A stretch of DNA of 64,000 nt from Branchiostoma lanceolatum (lineage: Eukaryota; Chordata; Leptocardii; Amphioxiformes; Branchiostomatidae). Numbering within the stretch: the stretch's first letter is position 1; each line of letters opens with the position of its first letter. The position numbers and the translations under genes are program-made. Location of the stretch: the NCBI RefSeq assembly GCF_035083965.1, contig NC_089722.1:28046642-28110641 (forward strand), given 5' to 3'. Below are positions 11,796-21,733 of this stretch, piece by piece. Below the pieces are notes generated by a model, which did not search any database, had not been told where the DNA came from, and saw only the letters and a list, made by a program, of their open reading frames with translations.

Positions 11796-14700
11796 ATGCC
11801 AAGGGTACGGCACGCGGGAAGCCCGGCCAGGGGAGCGGGGCCAGGGCGGGCCGGGACGCCGGGCAGAGGACAGGGAACTCCCGCCGGTGGGCGCGGGCCG
11901 ACTGCGGGACAGGCAGGGGCCCCTAGCCCAAGAAGTGAGTTGAAAAATCCAATATCATGATCACTGAAGCCATAGAATTCAGACTGATCAGTGTTGGATA
12001 GTTATCGTTTCTTTGTGCTTTTGTAAAAAAAAAAATATTTTGTTGTTGTTCGTGTTTTATGTTTTTAATGTCTAACGCCGCTAGACATGGGCGCAAGATG
12101 CCTCTTGTACAAATGTACTAGCTAGTCTTGGGTGTTAATGTTATCCTGAGTAAATTTTGTTGTTTTACTGCGAAGCAAGAAAGAAGAAGAAGTAATCTCA
12201 TAATTTTTTTGTTGCTGTCCTTGGTTAACCAAGCAGGTTAACCTCCTTGGTTTAACGTCTATTATATCGCTAGACGTGGTCTAATTTGCAAATATGGTAA
12301 TCTTTACAATCACAGAGAGGAGGAGATTTCGCCCTGGGACAAGAGCACTGATGGAGATCCGGAAATATCAGAAATCCACAGCACTTCTTCTCAGGAAGTT
12401 GCCTTTTTCAAGAGTGGTAAGAAGAAAAATATATAACGTTATATACAAGATAGTATTCTTCATCACAACTAGATGATATTACTGTTAGTCCTAACAGTAA
12501 TAATTAAGGGTTAATGACCCGCCCCGAGGTGTATATGGTGTCATAACACCTGGCCATGTGCTATAACCACCGAATAAAACCACCGAGTGAGCGAAGTGAA
12601 CGAGGTGGTTTTATGAGGTGGTTATAGCACATGACCGGGCGTTATGACACCATATACACCGAGGAAGAGGCGGGTCATTAACGTTATTATCATATAGCTT
12701 ATCCAAACTGACGCATATAAGAGAAAGAGTAGACAATTTCTGTTTGACGCATAGATCCCTTATACTATTAAGAATGCATTTCAGAATTCACATTTGTCCT
12801 TTTTTAACAGAAGATGATGAAGAGTATGTACAACTGTTGCCTGATTTATTTATTTCAACCACACAGGATAGGAGGGTCGGTTTCAGGTCAGTCAGAAAAT
12901 GTTATGATTGTATATATTGAAGAATCTCCCTGCAACAAGACCTCAGGTAACCTGAAAAGAACACAGGTTCTTTGGCCAGCAGGAAATGGAACGCGCGGAA
13001 CCTTAGATAGAACATGGTTTCTTTGGCCAACAGCAAATGGAACACGCGGAACATTTTTGGGAATTTTAAATTTGTTTTCCCTTTTTCATGTATTCTAAGG
13101 AAATTTTTAGGAATTCTAAGACAATGAAGATTCTTTTAAACAAGGTTAAGAAAAAGATTCATCAAATAGATACCCCCTCTACAAAATGCAATGGTTATAA
13201 AGATTTGTTAAACAAGGTTAAGAAAAAGATTCACCAAAAAGATACCCCCTCAACAAAATGGAACGGTTGTGTTCTGACATGACGTCAAGAAGTGGTGTGT
13301 TATGGCGTGATAGCAGACCACTTATTGTGGGCAATGGAGGCTTCTGATTGGTCGACGCCATCTACCTATGTGATAATAATAGATAATATACTAAAACCAA
13401 ACTTTAAAAAAGACTTTATCAGTATTCGAAAAAGAGTAGGGGCATGCCCCGGTGTGCGATGGTCCAAAGTTCTCCAAACCCTTCTGTCTGGAGTTGGTGA
13501 TTCACTACAAATCACCCTGATGGAGGCCTGGCAAACCTCCGTCTCATATCAGCCATACGGTGATTTACACCATTCACCCAGATGGGCTCCCTTGGAAATC
13601 AGTTACATAGTTAACTGAAGGGACCACCCTAAAGATTAATGATAATAATAATAATTATTATTATGCTGCTGCAATTTGTTGTAAAACTAGATCCCACATG
13701 AAATTATATTGAAATTGACTCAGTTTCTTGGTCAGTGATAATTGACCGTACTAACACAATTGCAAGATAGAAAAATTGTCTTTGCAATAGGATGAGTTTG
13801 TAATGAGAGGTCACTGAAAATAGCAAACATAAAACCGAACCAAATATCTTATTTTCATGATTTCCCCAAACTTCACTTCTTCTCCCTTCCCACTCCAGGT
13901 GCGCGAGGTTTGTCAGGAGGTTGGAGGAGCGGACTTCAGATGGCAGGCCTACGCCATCATGGCTCTACAAGAGGTAATGTTAGCTTAGTCTGTATAACGC
14001 AAACTCCAGCTGTCCGGGGGTTTCTCTCCCCTCCTTGGGTTGTGAGGCGGTTACAGGGCGGCGAGCGGTCACAGGAGGCTTGATTGAATTCAAGCTAATG
14101 TTAGCTTATCTTCAACATACTCAGTACCTAGCTTTCTGTCACAAGCTTTGGGGTAAGTAAGGTAAAATGGCTGATTCTGTTGGCAGAATTTTAAAGTAGC
14201 AAGTCAATTCTTTACATCTTCGGTATACATTGTACATAAAATCTAAGCCTAAACGCATAGAGTCCATATGCATCCTATTCTAGCTCCAGTTTGCTCCTCT
14301 GATAGCTTTCCCACAGAATTCTGTCTCCTGCCTGATTTTATTATTCTCTAAGCAGAGGTTTCGGTCGAGTAGGGTAGGAGTTTCCTTGAAGGCAGAGGGA
14401 CGTTAAAAATCCTGGACACTCCTACCCTCCTCGGCCGAAACCTCTGCTTGGAGAATATGATTTCATAGCCTGCTATACCTCTAGATCATGCCTCTGGTCT
14501 CTTCTCCACAGAATAGTTTGGCCGCCAACACATGACAAGAGTAGTACATGTACTAGTACTCTAGTTGACTAGTACATGTAGTATCCATTACACAATGCTG
14601 ATGGGGTCCCTGACACATGCAGGGGTGGGAAGCAGTCCGCTAGTCTTCACACACTGCCTATAAGTTGCTCTGTCCAGGGGGTTTACGCTCATTAGGCCGC

Positions 14701-15921
14701 ACATCTTATGTTGACTAGCATTCTGTACGGAACTGATCAGAGGAGCAGACTAATGTTCTCCCAGCAGATGTTGGGTAGAAAGTTTTCTAATCGGCTGGTT
14801 TTCCTGACAGTACTCAACCCTAGCCTGAATTCAATCAAGCCTCCTGTGACCGCTCGCCGTCCTGTAATCGGCTCCCAACCCAAGAGCTTGATGGCTTGGG
14901 CTGCTAATTCAAGGGAATCCTCCTTTCTAAATATGGATAATCTAAGCAGCTGTCATCAGCCCACAGAGCTGCCTGCCCAGGCCAGACTCTAGTTGCTAAG
15001 GATCTATTGCTGTTGCTATCCAGTGATTGACAGCTGCAGATGCCTGATCTGCAGGTGGTAGGAAGAGAGTTTCACAGGCCGTTTCTCTGTACTTTGAACA
15101 TTTTTCGGCAGTCAAGTCTTTTCTTGTTGGATTTTCAAACTTGGTTTTTGATGTGGGAGAAACTGACATTGTCTGCCTCTAAAGGAACAGATAAACTAAA
15201 GGAGGTTTAAAATCCCTTTTAACAGGCTTGGATACATCTCATTTCTCACCCTCCCAATATCTGGATCTCATTTCCCATCCCTTCCTCCCCATCTACCTGT
15301 GGTGCCAGTGGTGCCAGCTAACAGACATGCTAACTAGCTGGCAATGGGGACCTGGCTGAAATCATGGCCTCTGATTGGTGTTATTATTTTTGATAACAGC
15401 TCTCCTGGCTTAGAGCTAGTCGAGCACAAACTCCGCGGGGAGGGGAGAGAAACCCCCGGACAGCTGGAGTTTGCGTTATACAGACTATACTCAACCCCAG
15501 CCGATCAGAAAACGTGACCATTTTCTACCCCAACATCTGCTTGGAGATTATATGCCAGAGCTAAAATAGGATAGATTTCAGGCTACTTTACAGCTTTTGT
15601 TGTAAATTGTAATGCTGTAGGGCTGTTAGGATTAGGATTTTACCATGGTCAATACTGACCGACGGAGGCCATATGTAATTGGTAGACGATCTACGGCACG
15701 GCAGTACAGTATTTCCACCTAACAGTGGCCTAAGAGAAAATGACTAATGAGGCCGGATGTCTTTTGATTTTCTTCTCCAGGCAGCAGAAGCATTCCTGGT
15801 TGGGTTGATGGAGGATGCTAACCTGATCGCACTTCACGCCAAGAGAGTCACCCTCATGCCCAGGGACATCCAATTGGCCAGGAGGATTCGGGGGCCGGAG
15901 AAGGGCTTTGCTAGTTTGTAA
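11796..15921 (+). CDS. CENPA: Centromeric histone H3 variant CENP-A
   Basis: CENP-A replaces H3 in centromeric nucleosomes and specifies where the kinetochore forms. Four exons join in frame: 11796-11934, 12316-12416, 13899-13973 and 15781-15921 (stop TAA), giving 151 residues. The first 46 residues form a Gly/Pro/Arg-rich tail unlike H3: it has no ARTKQTARKS and almost no Lys. The histone fold begins [20 protein letters not shown], then [15 protein letters not shown]. Loop 1 reads [13 protein letters not shown], one residue longer than H3, and has the Trp found in CENP-A where H3 has Phe. Helix 2 and the C-terminus ([20 protein letters not shown]) are H3-like, and the protein ends PEKGFASL instead of ERA. 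The extended hydrophobic C-terminus is the CENP-C contact in vertebrates. The first exon is markedly GC-rich. A different H3 variant is unlikely given Trp, loop insertion and tail together. Confidence 0.93.
12511..12681. repeat. Palindromic MITE with TTAA ends, 171 bases
   Basis: The element starts TTAATGACCCGCC and ends GGCGGGTCATTAA. The two arms of about 65 bases pair almost perfectly (TATATGGTGTCATAAC against GTTATGACACCATATA), with a second small hairpin (AAACCACCGAG against CTCGGTGGTTTT-like) at the centre. The TTAA at each end is what a piggyBac-type insertion would leave. It lies in intron 2 of CENP-A, just after an 18-base palindrome ACTGTTAGTCCTAACAGT at 12481-12498. Confidence 0.85.
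12945..13275 (+). repeat. Two local direct duplications in CENP-A intron 2
   Basis: A unit of about 60 bases containing GGTTCTTTGGCCAGCAGGAA is repeated at 12964-13045. A second unit of about 75 bases containing AACAAGGTTAAGAAAAAGAT is repeated at 13138-13265. Each pair is over 85% alike by eye. Neither encodes a recognisable protein. Confidence 0.7.
13437..13668 (+). repeat. Dispersed retroelement fragment with AAT-rich tail
   Basis: A GC-balanced block of about 200 bases, unlike its surroundings, ends in GGGACCACCCTAAAGATTAA followed by (ATA/AAT)n. A body ending in a simple A/T repeat is typical of the 3' end of a non-LTR element or SINE. The family was not identified. Confidence 0.4.
13987..15486. 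repeat. 1.5-kb DNA transposon with 47-base inverted ends in CENP-A intron 3
   Basis: The left end 13987-14033 (AGTCTGTATAACGCAAACTC onward) and right end 15440-15486 are almost perfect reverse complements. A second, inner inverted pair (CGGTCACAGGAGGCTTGATT at about 14070-14089; complement at about 14833-14852) and a small palindromic MITE (14345-14459) are nested inside. Thus several elements have inserted in one another. No transposase frame is visible. Confidence 0.85.
14345..14459. repeat. Palindromic MITE nested in the larger transposon
   Basis: The arms read TCTAAGCAGAGGTTTCGG with AGGGTAGGAGT, and the reverse complements ACTCCTACCCT and CCGAAACCTCTGCTTGGAGA close the element. The outer motif CTCCAAGCAGA is shared with other elements in this window (18158, 50639, 57000 and single ends elsewhere). 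Confidence 0.8.
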
Positions 15922-18840
15922 GGTGTCAAGTATGTTGGGGGGAGGGGGTGTCTAATGTCTATATATAGGATACGTACATGGGTTGCTGTAGCTATTTGTG
16001 TATCTGTGTTATTCTACTAACCTTGGAGATAGAACAGATATTTACTAAGGCCCACTTTTACATGCATTTTCACAAACACCCCCAGGCATTTTTAAAACCG
16101 TGTTCTTAATACACCGTCAGATACGCTCCTTTACACGCATTTTCTACAGGTATTTTTGGCGACGCCTCAGGGGCGAGCCAAAGTTTTACTATATTGTGTG
16201 CAGATTGCAAGAATTCTAGGAATTGTACAGGAATGTGAAAGTCCATGGGACGATAACTCAAGAATGCCTGGATGTATTGTCTTCATATTTTGTAGGTAGG
16301 TAGGTCTGTGGGAGACCTTGTAATGATTGAATTTTGGGCCCCCTAGCGACTTTCTATGGTACTGCAGGGGAACTTTCACTTTTCAAATCTCGTCTTCTGA
16401 ACTTGCTATAGTCATGATTTTTAAGTGGTGGATAGTTCTTTGTTAGGAAAATATGTCCTGTAGATTTGGACCCCCTAGCGGCTTTTTTTGGAACTGCAGG
16501 AGCTGATTTTGACTCAAACTTTGAAAGAGAATAACGTAAGAAGAGGATGACGGATCATCATAACTTTTGGTGTGTAGATAGCTTAAGTGATGATTTACAT
16601 AATCATATGCCAATTATGCAAATAAATATTCAATTTGCATAATTAATGAGGACAGTTAATAAATCAGCTGCATTCTATTAAAGGACTCTCAAACGCATGA
16701 CATGTGTAACTGAGAAAGAGGATGAATATCGATAGATATCAATTATGCAAATTGATACTTAATTTGCATAATTAATGCCAAAATACTATAAATCCATAGT
16801 GGTAAATGATGGGGATGTCATTTTTGCACCATTTGGAAGTTAAGTAAATGTGGCCACTATTAGACACAAATCTTTTATAGAGGGTCTCATTTACATATCT
16901 ATGAGGCAATAGTGCGATATCTTTTTTTGTGAAAACAAGATTTTCATACATTGGACAACTTGTGTTATTTTGGTAAAGGTGATCGACTGATATGATTTAG
17001 GCGAGGTCCTTATTTGCATGTGGGCTAAAAACAAAAACGTTAACAGAGACCACCGTCGCCATGGCAACATTTTTTTATGTTGCCAAACTTGTTGATAATG
17101 CCTGAGAGTGGAACAGTTTTTGAAAACAATTTGTGGAGGGATCGAATCGTCTTTACATGCATTTTCTTGAGCTGTTTTTGAAAACGCCTTTTGGGAAGTG
17201 TTTTTAAAAGTTGTCCTGAGTTTTGGAAAATTTGATGTAAAAATGTGGCATTCAAAATGCTGATCGGTGGTGAAATTATGGTCACATTTGTGTCAGTAGT
17301 GCCTAGTGGTCTGTCTGAATTTCCCAGTGTTGATGAATTTTTAAAAAATTTTCCATGGCAGACTTTATGCATGTATTTTGTGAAGATCAATTCCAGGTTT
17401 GGTATGAAAACTGACTTTGGTATGAAAACTATAACAAACCAATGTTACTGTGTGGTCCCCTATTCTACTGAGTGTCCTGAAAATACTGACTGCGTATCCT
17501 AGATACTGTTACTATAGTAGACTAGCATGTATATAAAACCCAGTAGTTTTATCGCTACTATTAGTTGGTTGGTGTTCGTATTTTATACTTTTAGATACTA
17601 GTACTTTTAATACTAACACTTTTAAGTCTAAGGCTATCAGTTTATCAGATTGAAATATTTTTTGCAAAAATGTCCCTTGTTTAAAAAAAATCAGTATTGT
17701 ACAATTTCAATTGAAACAAAATTTATCTGATTTTGATCATGACTCTAAATTGTTAGTGTGAAATATTTCATGTTTTCAAACATAAGAAAAATGGAAAATG
17801 GTAAAGATACCAAATAAAGTAAAGTAAAAACTATGTTTTAGGCATACACCACATCATAATTTTGGGACGTCTGCATTACATGTGCCCCTTGAAAACATTT
17901 TGTGAACTATATCAGTCTACAAAAGCAGCTGAATAAAAAGGTTATAACCAATACTTTTTATTGAAGTGTATGTGTGGTCTATTTTACACAATTGGATTAC
18001 ACTAAAATCAAACCCAGAATCAATCAAATGCTAAACACAATACACATGTATGCATTTTGAAACAGACACAAGGATGGCACAGAGCATAAGGGCAAGATTT
18101 TATCGCATCCAAACCATGACTTTTGCAGGCTTCAGTTATCAGGCTACACACTCCTAATCTCCAAGCAGATCTATAGGTTGCATAAAGACCGTATCAAACT
18201 GGCAGAGGAAGTACGTTTTGCAACAAGCTCCTTCTTCCAGTTGGATACGGTCTTTGCAATCCATTAGGTCTGGTTGGAGACTAACACACTCCTATTTGTG
18301 ATGATCAGTAAATTGAGTTTATAAACAATAAACTGATTGTGAATAAAGAGAGACAGAAGGCATAGCGCATAACACTTACGTACATATATATCCCTTCATA
18401 ACATAATGGATCAAGTAAGACACATCATAGTTCAGAGTGTTGATATTAAAAAGATTAACAGAGTTGAAGTTAGAAAAGTTCTGTGCGTCACATCACATGT
18501 CCATTTATTTTCATCATTGTACCTCGGTTACAATCAGTAACTAACGGGTTGCATGCATACCGTTGTCCTGTATACGTAGGCAACAGCAAACTTGACAACT
18601 TCCTGTAATTCTTAGGTAAGGTAATAATGTGACTTCACGTAATCCATGGTGAGGTGGTGGAAACTATGTGTCAATTGTAGCCAGTGCCTTCCTAAATTAA
18701 GCGTTACATGTAGGTTGTCCTGAATTTTCCATGAAACTTCGCTGGAACCCGACAAGACCCCAATTTAGCTACAATATTTCTTTAGTTTAAACGTCACAGG
18801 AGAGATGAAAGCAGGATGTTTGCTTAAGATTTCCTCCATC
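15922..18840. other. Intergenic region between convergent CENP-A and TXNDC17
   Basis: Seen here: two diverged copies of a block containing CCCCCTAGCGRCTTT and ACTGCAGG (near 16338-16375 and 16469-16505), two copies of an inverted ATGCAAAT-ATTTGCAT pair (16611-16648 and 16740-16778), and a long AT-rich stretch (17500-18150) with no exon. A TTTATT at about 18504 could be the poly(A) signal of TXNDC17 on the minus strand. Confidence 0.5.
18158..18286. repeat. Palindromic MITE of the CTCCAAGCAGA family
   Basis: It begins TCTCCAAGCAGAT and ends TCTGGTTGGAGA. Inside, GCATAAAGACCGTATCAAAC pairs with GTTGGATACGGTCTTTGCAA. About 130 bases long, non-coding. Confidence 0.75.
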
Positions 18841-21230
18841 CTAGTCCTCTTCAAAGAGCATTGAGACCAGGTTACTCTTGGCACAGTCTTCTTCCATTAG
18901 CCTTTGGGGCTGCAAAGGGTGAAACAGGAGGTTAAAACTTCTTGAAGAGAACACTCATTTTCATATGCTGATGGACACTAGTCGATGATACAGTATACGA
19001 TTTGTAACATACACAGTGACATGTGAGACAAGCTAATGAAAGACACTAGCAATGCTGTTTGTGCTCCAACTTCCAAGTTTATGGCAGTGTTGGCAGTCCT
19101 AATAAAATAATGAAACCTTCCTGAAAAAATGGCATCTTGATTTGCAATTATGATTTATTGCCCCTATTTCTAGCAAGCTCTTTAATCTAATCAAGATTTA
19201 ACATTTGTTGAATCTTTTTGAATTTTTTTCAACTTTGGTGATGACTTCATCTGCAACATTGGATAAAAAAATAACCAATTTCTGGGGTGGTGGGCTCACA
19301 GAAAAGGAGGCCAGTTAGGAAACATTACACAGTTTTACACCCAAACATCTGCTTGAAGCTTGGAAATCTATGAAGTAGCATTTCTAAAATGGCAAATTTG
19401 TAAAATTACATTTTCTGAGATCGATGGTGGGCTCCCAGTAAAGCCGGCCAGTCAGAAAATGTTACAACTGAACACCCTAACATCTGCTTGATGATTGGAA
19501 ATTTCTATCCACAAGAGAATGATTTCATAAAAAAGAAAGGGACCAACCGTTCCCCATCTCATGAGGGTGGGCACACTTGTCAGCTTCAGCTTGTCGTGAG
19601 TGCGGAAATCATTCGTCTGGTCCTTCCACCTTAAGGAACAAAAACCGCACAAGAATATTATTAGACACAACGTAAATGTCACAACAACATGTGCAAGAGT
19701 TAACAAAATCTTTTACTTTGTTTTATCAAGGAGGTTTTAACCTCCTTGGTTTTATCTAGGCTGTATTTGACAAACAAATTTTGCTCCAAACAGATGTAAG
19801 GATCAGGGCTCAGTGTTTTAGGTAGAGAATCTTTAAAAAAGTGCAGTACTAGCAAGGGGTACTAAATGCTGTAAAAACTTGTGTGAAACATATAGACTGA
19901 GCCAGGTCCTTGCATCTGCTTGGAGATTAGTACAGATAGCAAATTCATGATACAGACGAAGCCACTTAATTGCACCTCGGATAAACGCACCTTCCATTTA
20001 ATTGCACCGAATCCCAAAATCCCAAACCGGTTCCCATTCACTGCACTGTTAGTGACGCCGCATATCTGCACCGCGCATGGTCACCAATGCTGGATAACTG
20101 CACCAATTTTTTTCAAAAATCCTCGACAAGTTAACTGAAAAGGTGCGCTGAAATCGGCAAGTGCGGTACAAATGAGCCGATACCTGTCGGTGAAAAGGTG
20201 CAATACCGCCAATATGTTTAAAACTGTTTTGAGTAACAAAACAAGGCGGTCTCCATTGGCAGTTACGTTGATAGGAATCGTATGGGAGGTCCCGGGCGGG
20301 TCACCCGTAATCAGTAACCAAGTTTTAGTTTCAATTCCTAGTTTCATGGCGGTACATGATTTACGTAAATCGACAACTGCACTCTGCATAATGTAACACA
20401 GAAACTGTTATCCCATGGGTGGCATGACGATGTTTCAGAATGCCTCCCCTGTAACATTACGTGTGTTGTAATGCGGTAGATCGCATGGAAAAATGAAAGA
20501 ATGCAAAATCAAAACAGGTTCGTAGTCATTTCTTTATTTTCAGCAAAGGGTCAATAAATAAAGTTAACAACTGAATAATTTCGTCTGTTTTCTTTGTGCT
20601 AGTGTTTCTGACTAACAATACACCCCCTCGCCCATGGTGGTGCGGTCCAGCTGGGCATTTCGCATAATTGCACCAGCCGGATAATTGCACCAAAAACACT
20701 GACAAATGGGTGGTGCAGTTAAGCGGATTCTACTGTATCTGTATAGCCGGTATAACCGCCGTTGAGATGTAATCACACAGCAATAAGAGAAATATATACA
20801 CAACAAATCCATTTTTGCACATGTATAATGGAATACTTACGTTGCCCTGTCACCTACAGAGCAGGTGATGAAGACAGCATCCTCTGGAGCGCCCTTCACA
20901 CACTCCTCTACAACTGGGTCAGCTGGGAGGAAACAGGACAGTTACACAAAAGATATAAAAATGATAGCACTTTGAACAACATCGAGTAGTGTGCACCCAT
21001 TGTCTAAGCTAATGATAAAGCTTTATCTCTTTTTTTAATGGATATAGAGGAGGGGAAAATGATTTTGTATAAATCAATATATTGTATTTACCTGAGACAC
21101 AGTCAGGACACCAGCTTTTCCCCTGGGCGTCGTGGGAGCCGGTAAACAGTGCGAAGATGGTTTTCCCCTTGTGCTTCTCAACAGCCTCCAGAAAGGCGCT
21201 CAAACCTTCGACTTTTACAGAAACAACCAT
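18841..21230 (-). CDS. TXNDC17: Thioredoxin domain-containing protein 17 (TRP14)
   Basis: TXNDC17 is a cytosolic thioredoxin-fold disulfide reductase reduced by thioredoxin reductase; it acts on L-cystine, persulfides and dynein light chain rather than on classic thioredoxin targets. Four exons on the minus strand join in frame: 21230-21092, 20922-20841, 19629-19548 and 18909-18841 (stop TAG at 18843-18841). They give 123 residues, exactly the human length. Active site WCPDC has Cys at residues 41 and 44; the preceding [20 protein letters not shown] is the TRP14-specific insert before the active site. [20 protein letters not shown] is followed by PTLMRWGT with the conserved cis-Pro loop. The C-terminus [10 protein letters not shown] matches the family. 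The start was chosen at the Met giving [15 protein letters not shown], the usual N-terminal strand. It is divergent from GOSR1, with about 500 bases between the start codons. Confidence 0.95.
19951..20737. repeat. pogo/Tigger-like non-autonomous DNA transposon
   Basis: It lies in intron 2 of TXNDC17. The right end, read inward on the other strand, is TACAGTAGAATCCGCTTAAC; the left end is TACAGACGAAGCCACTTAAT, a diverged copy. Both continue into TGCACC, and the motif TAATTGCACC recurs at least six times inside. TA-CAGTAGAA ends resemble pogo/Tigger elements. It has no transposase and is 787 bases long. Confidence 0.75.
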
Positions 21231-21733
21231 GATTTTTCCTGGAGCCTGGTCTGGTCTGAGCCTCTTCAACCACACGTGAGCAGGACATTCAACCCGGAAG
21301 TGGATCATTTTACTTGCTACAACCAAAGGGGTGTTTAAAATTGACTGATGTCAACCTCCTTTTATATTATATAAAACGTAAATGACATGATGCCTCAAAT
21401 CATTATACAGATGCTCAAGTTGAAATAACTGACGACTTATGCCAAGTGCCAGTCCTCTTGAAATAATATTTCCTTTTAATATTAATCACTGATAACGTTA
21501 TAGATTTTGCCACAGTTAATTTTCTACAACCGGTATTAAGAAGAAAAGTGGTGTCACTGGGAAACTTCACTTCATTGACGTATTAGACATTTTATATATC
21601 TTGATATATAGGTAACTATTTGGTGGAAAAATGCATTATTGATATTTATAATGACCTTTTCCCTTCCTTCAGACACCCTTTACCTTGTGTATAGTGGACG
21701 ATTCCGGAAAAAGTGACGTCAGGGGAAAACAAA
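21231..21733. promoter_or_regulatory. Bidirectional promoter region TXNDC17 / GOSR1
   Basis: The two start codons are 504 bases apart and point outward. On the GOSR1 side a perfect CRE, TGACGTCA, lies at 21714-21721 and an ETS core CCGGAA at 21704-21709. A YY1-like AAAATGGCGGG spans the GOSR1 start codon itself. The TXNDC17-proximal part is AT-rich without a clear motif. Sharing of regulation is inferred from spacing only. Confidence 0.6.
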
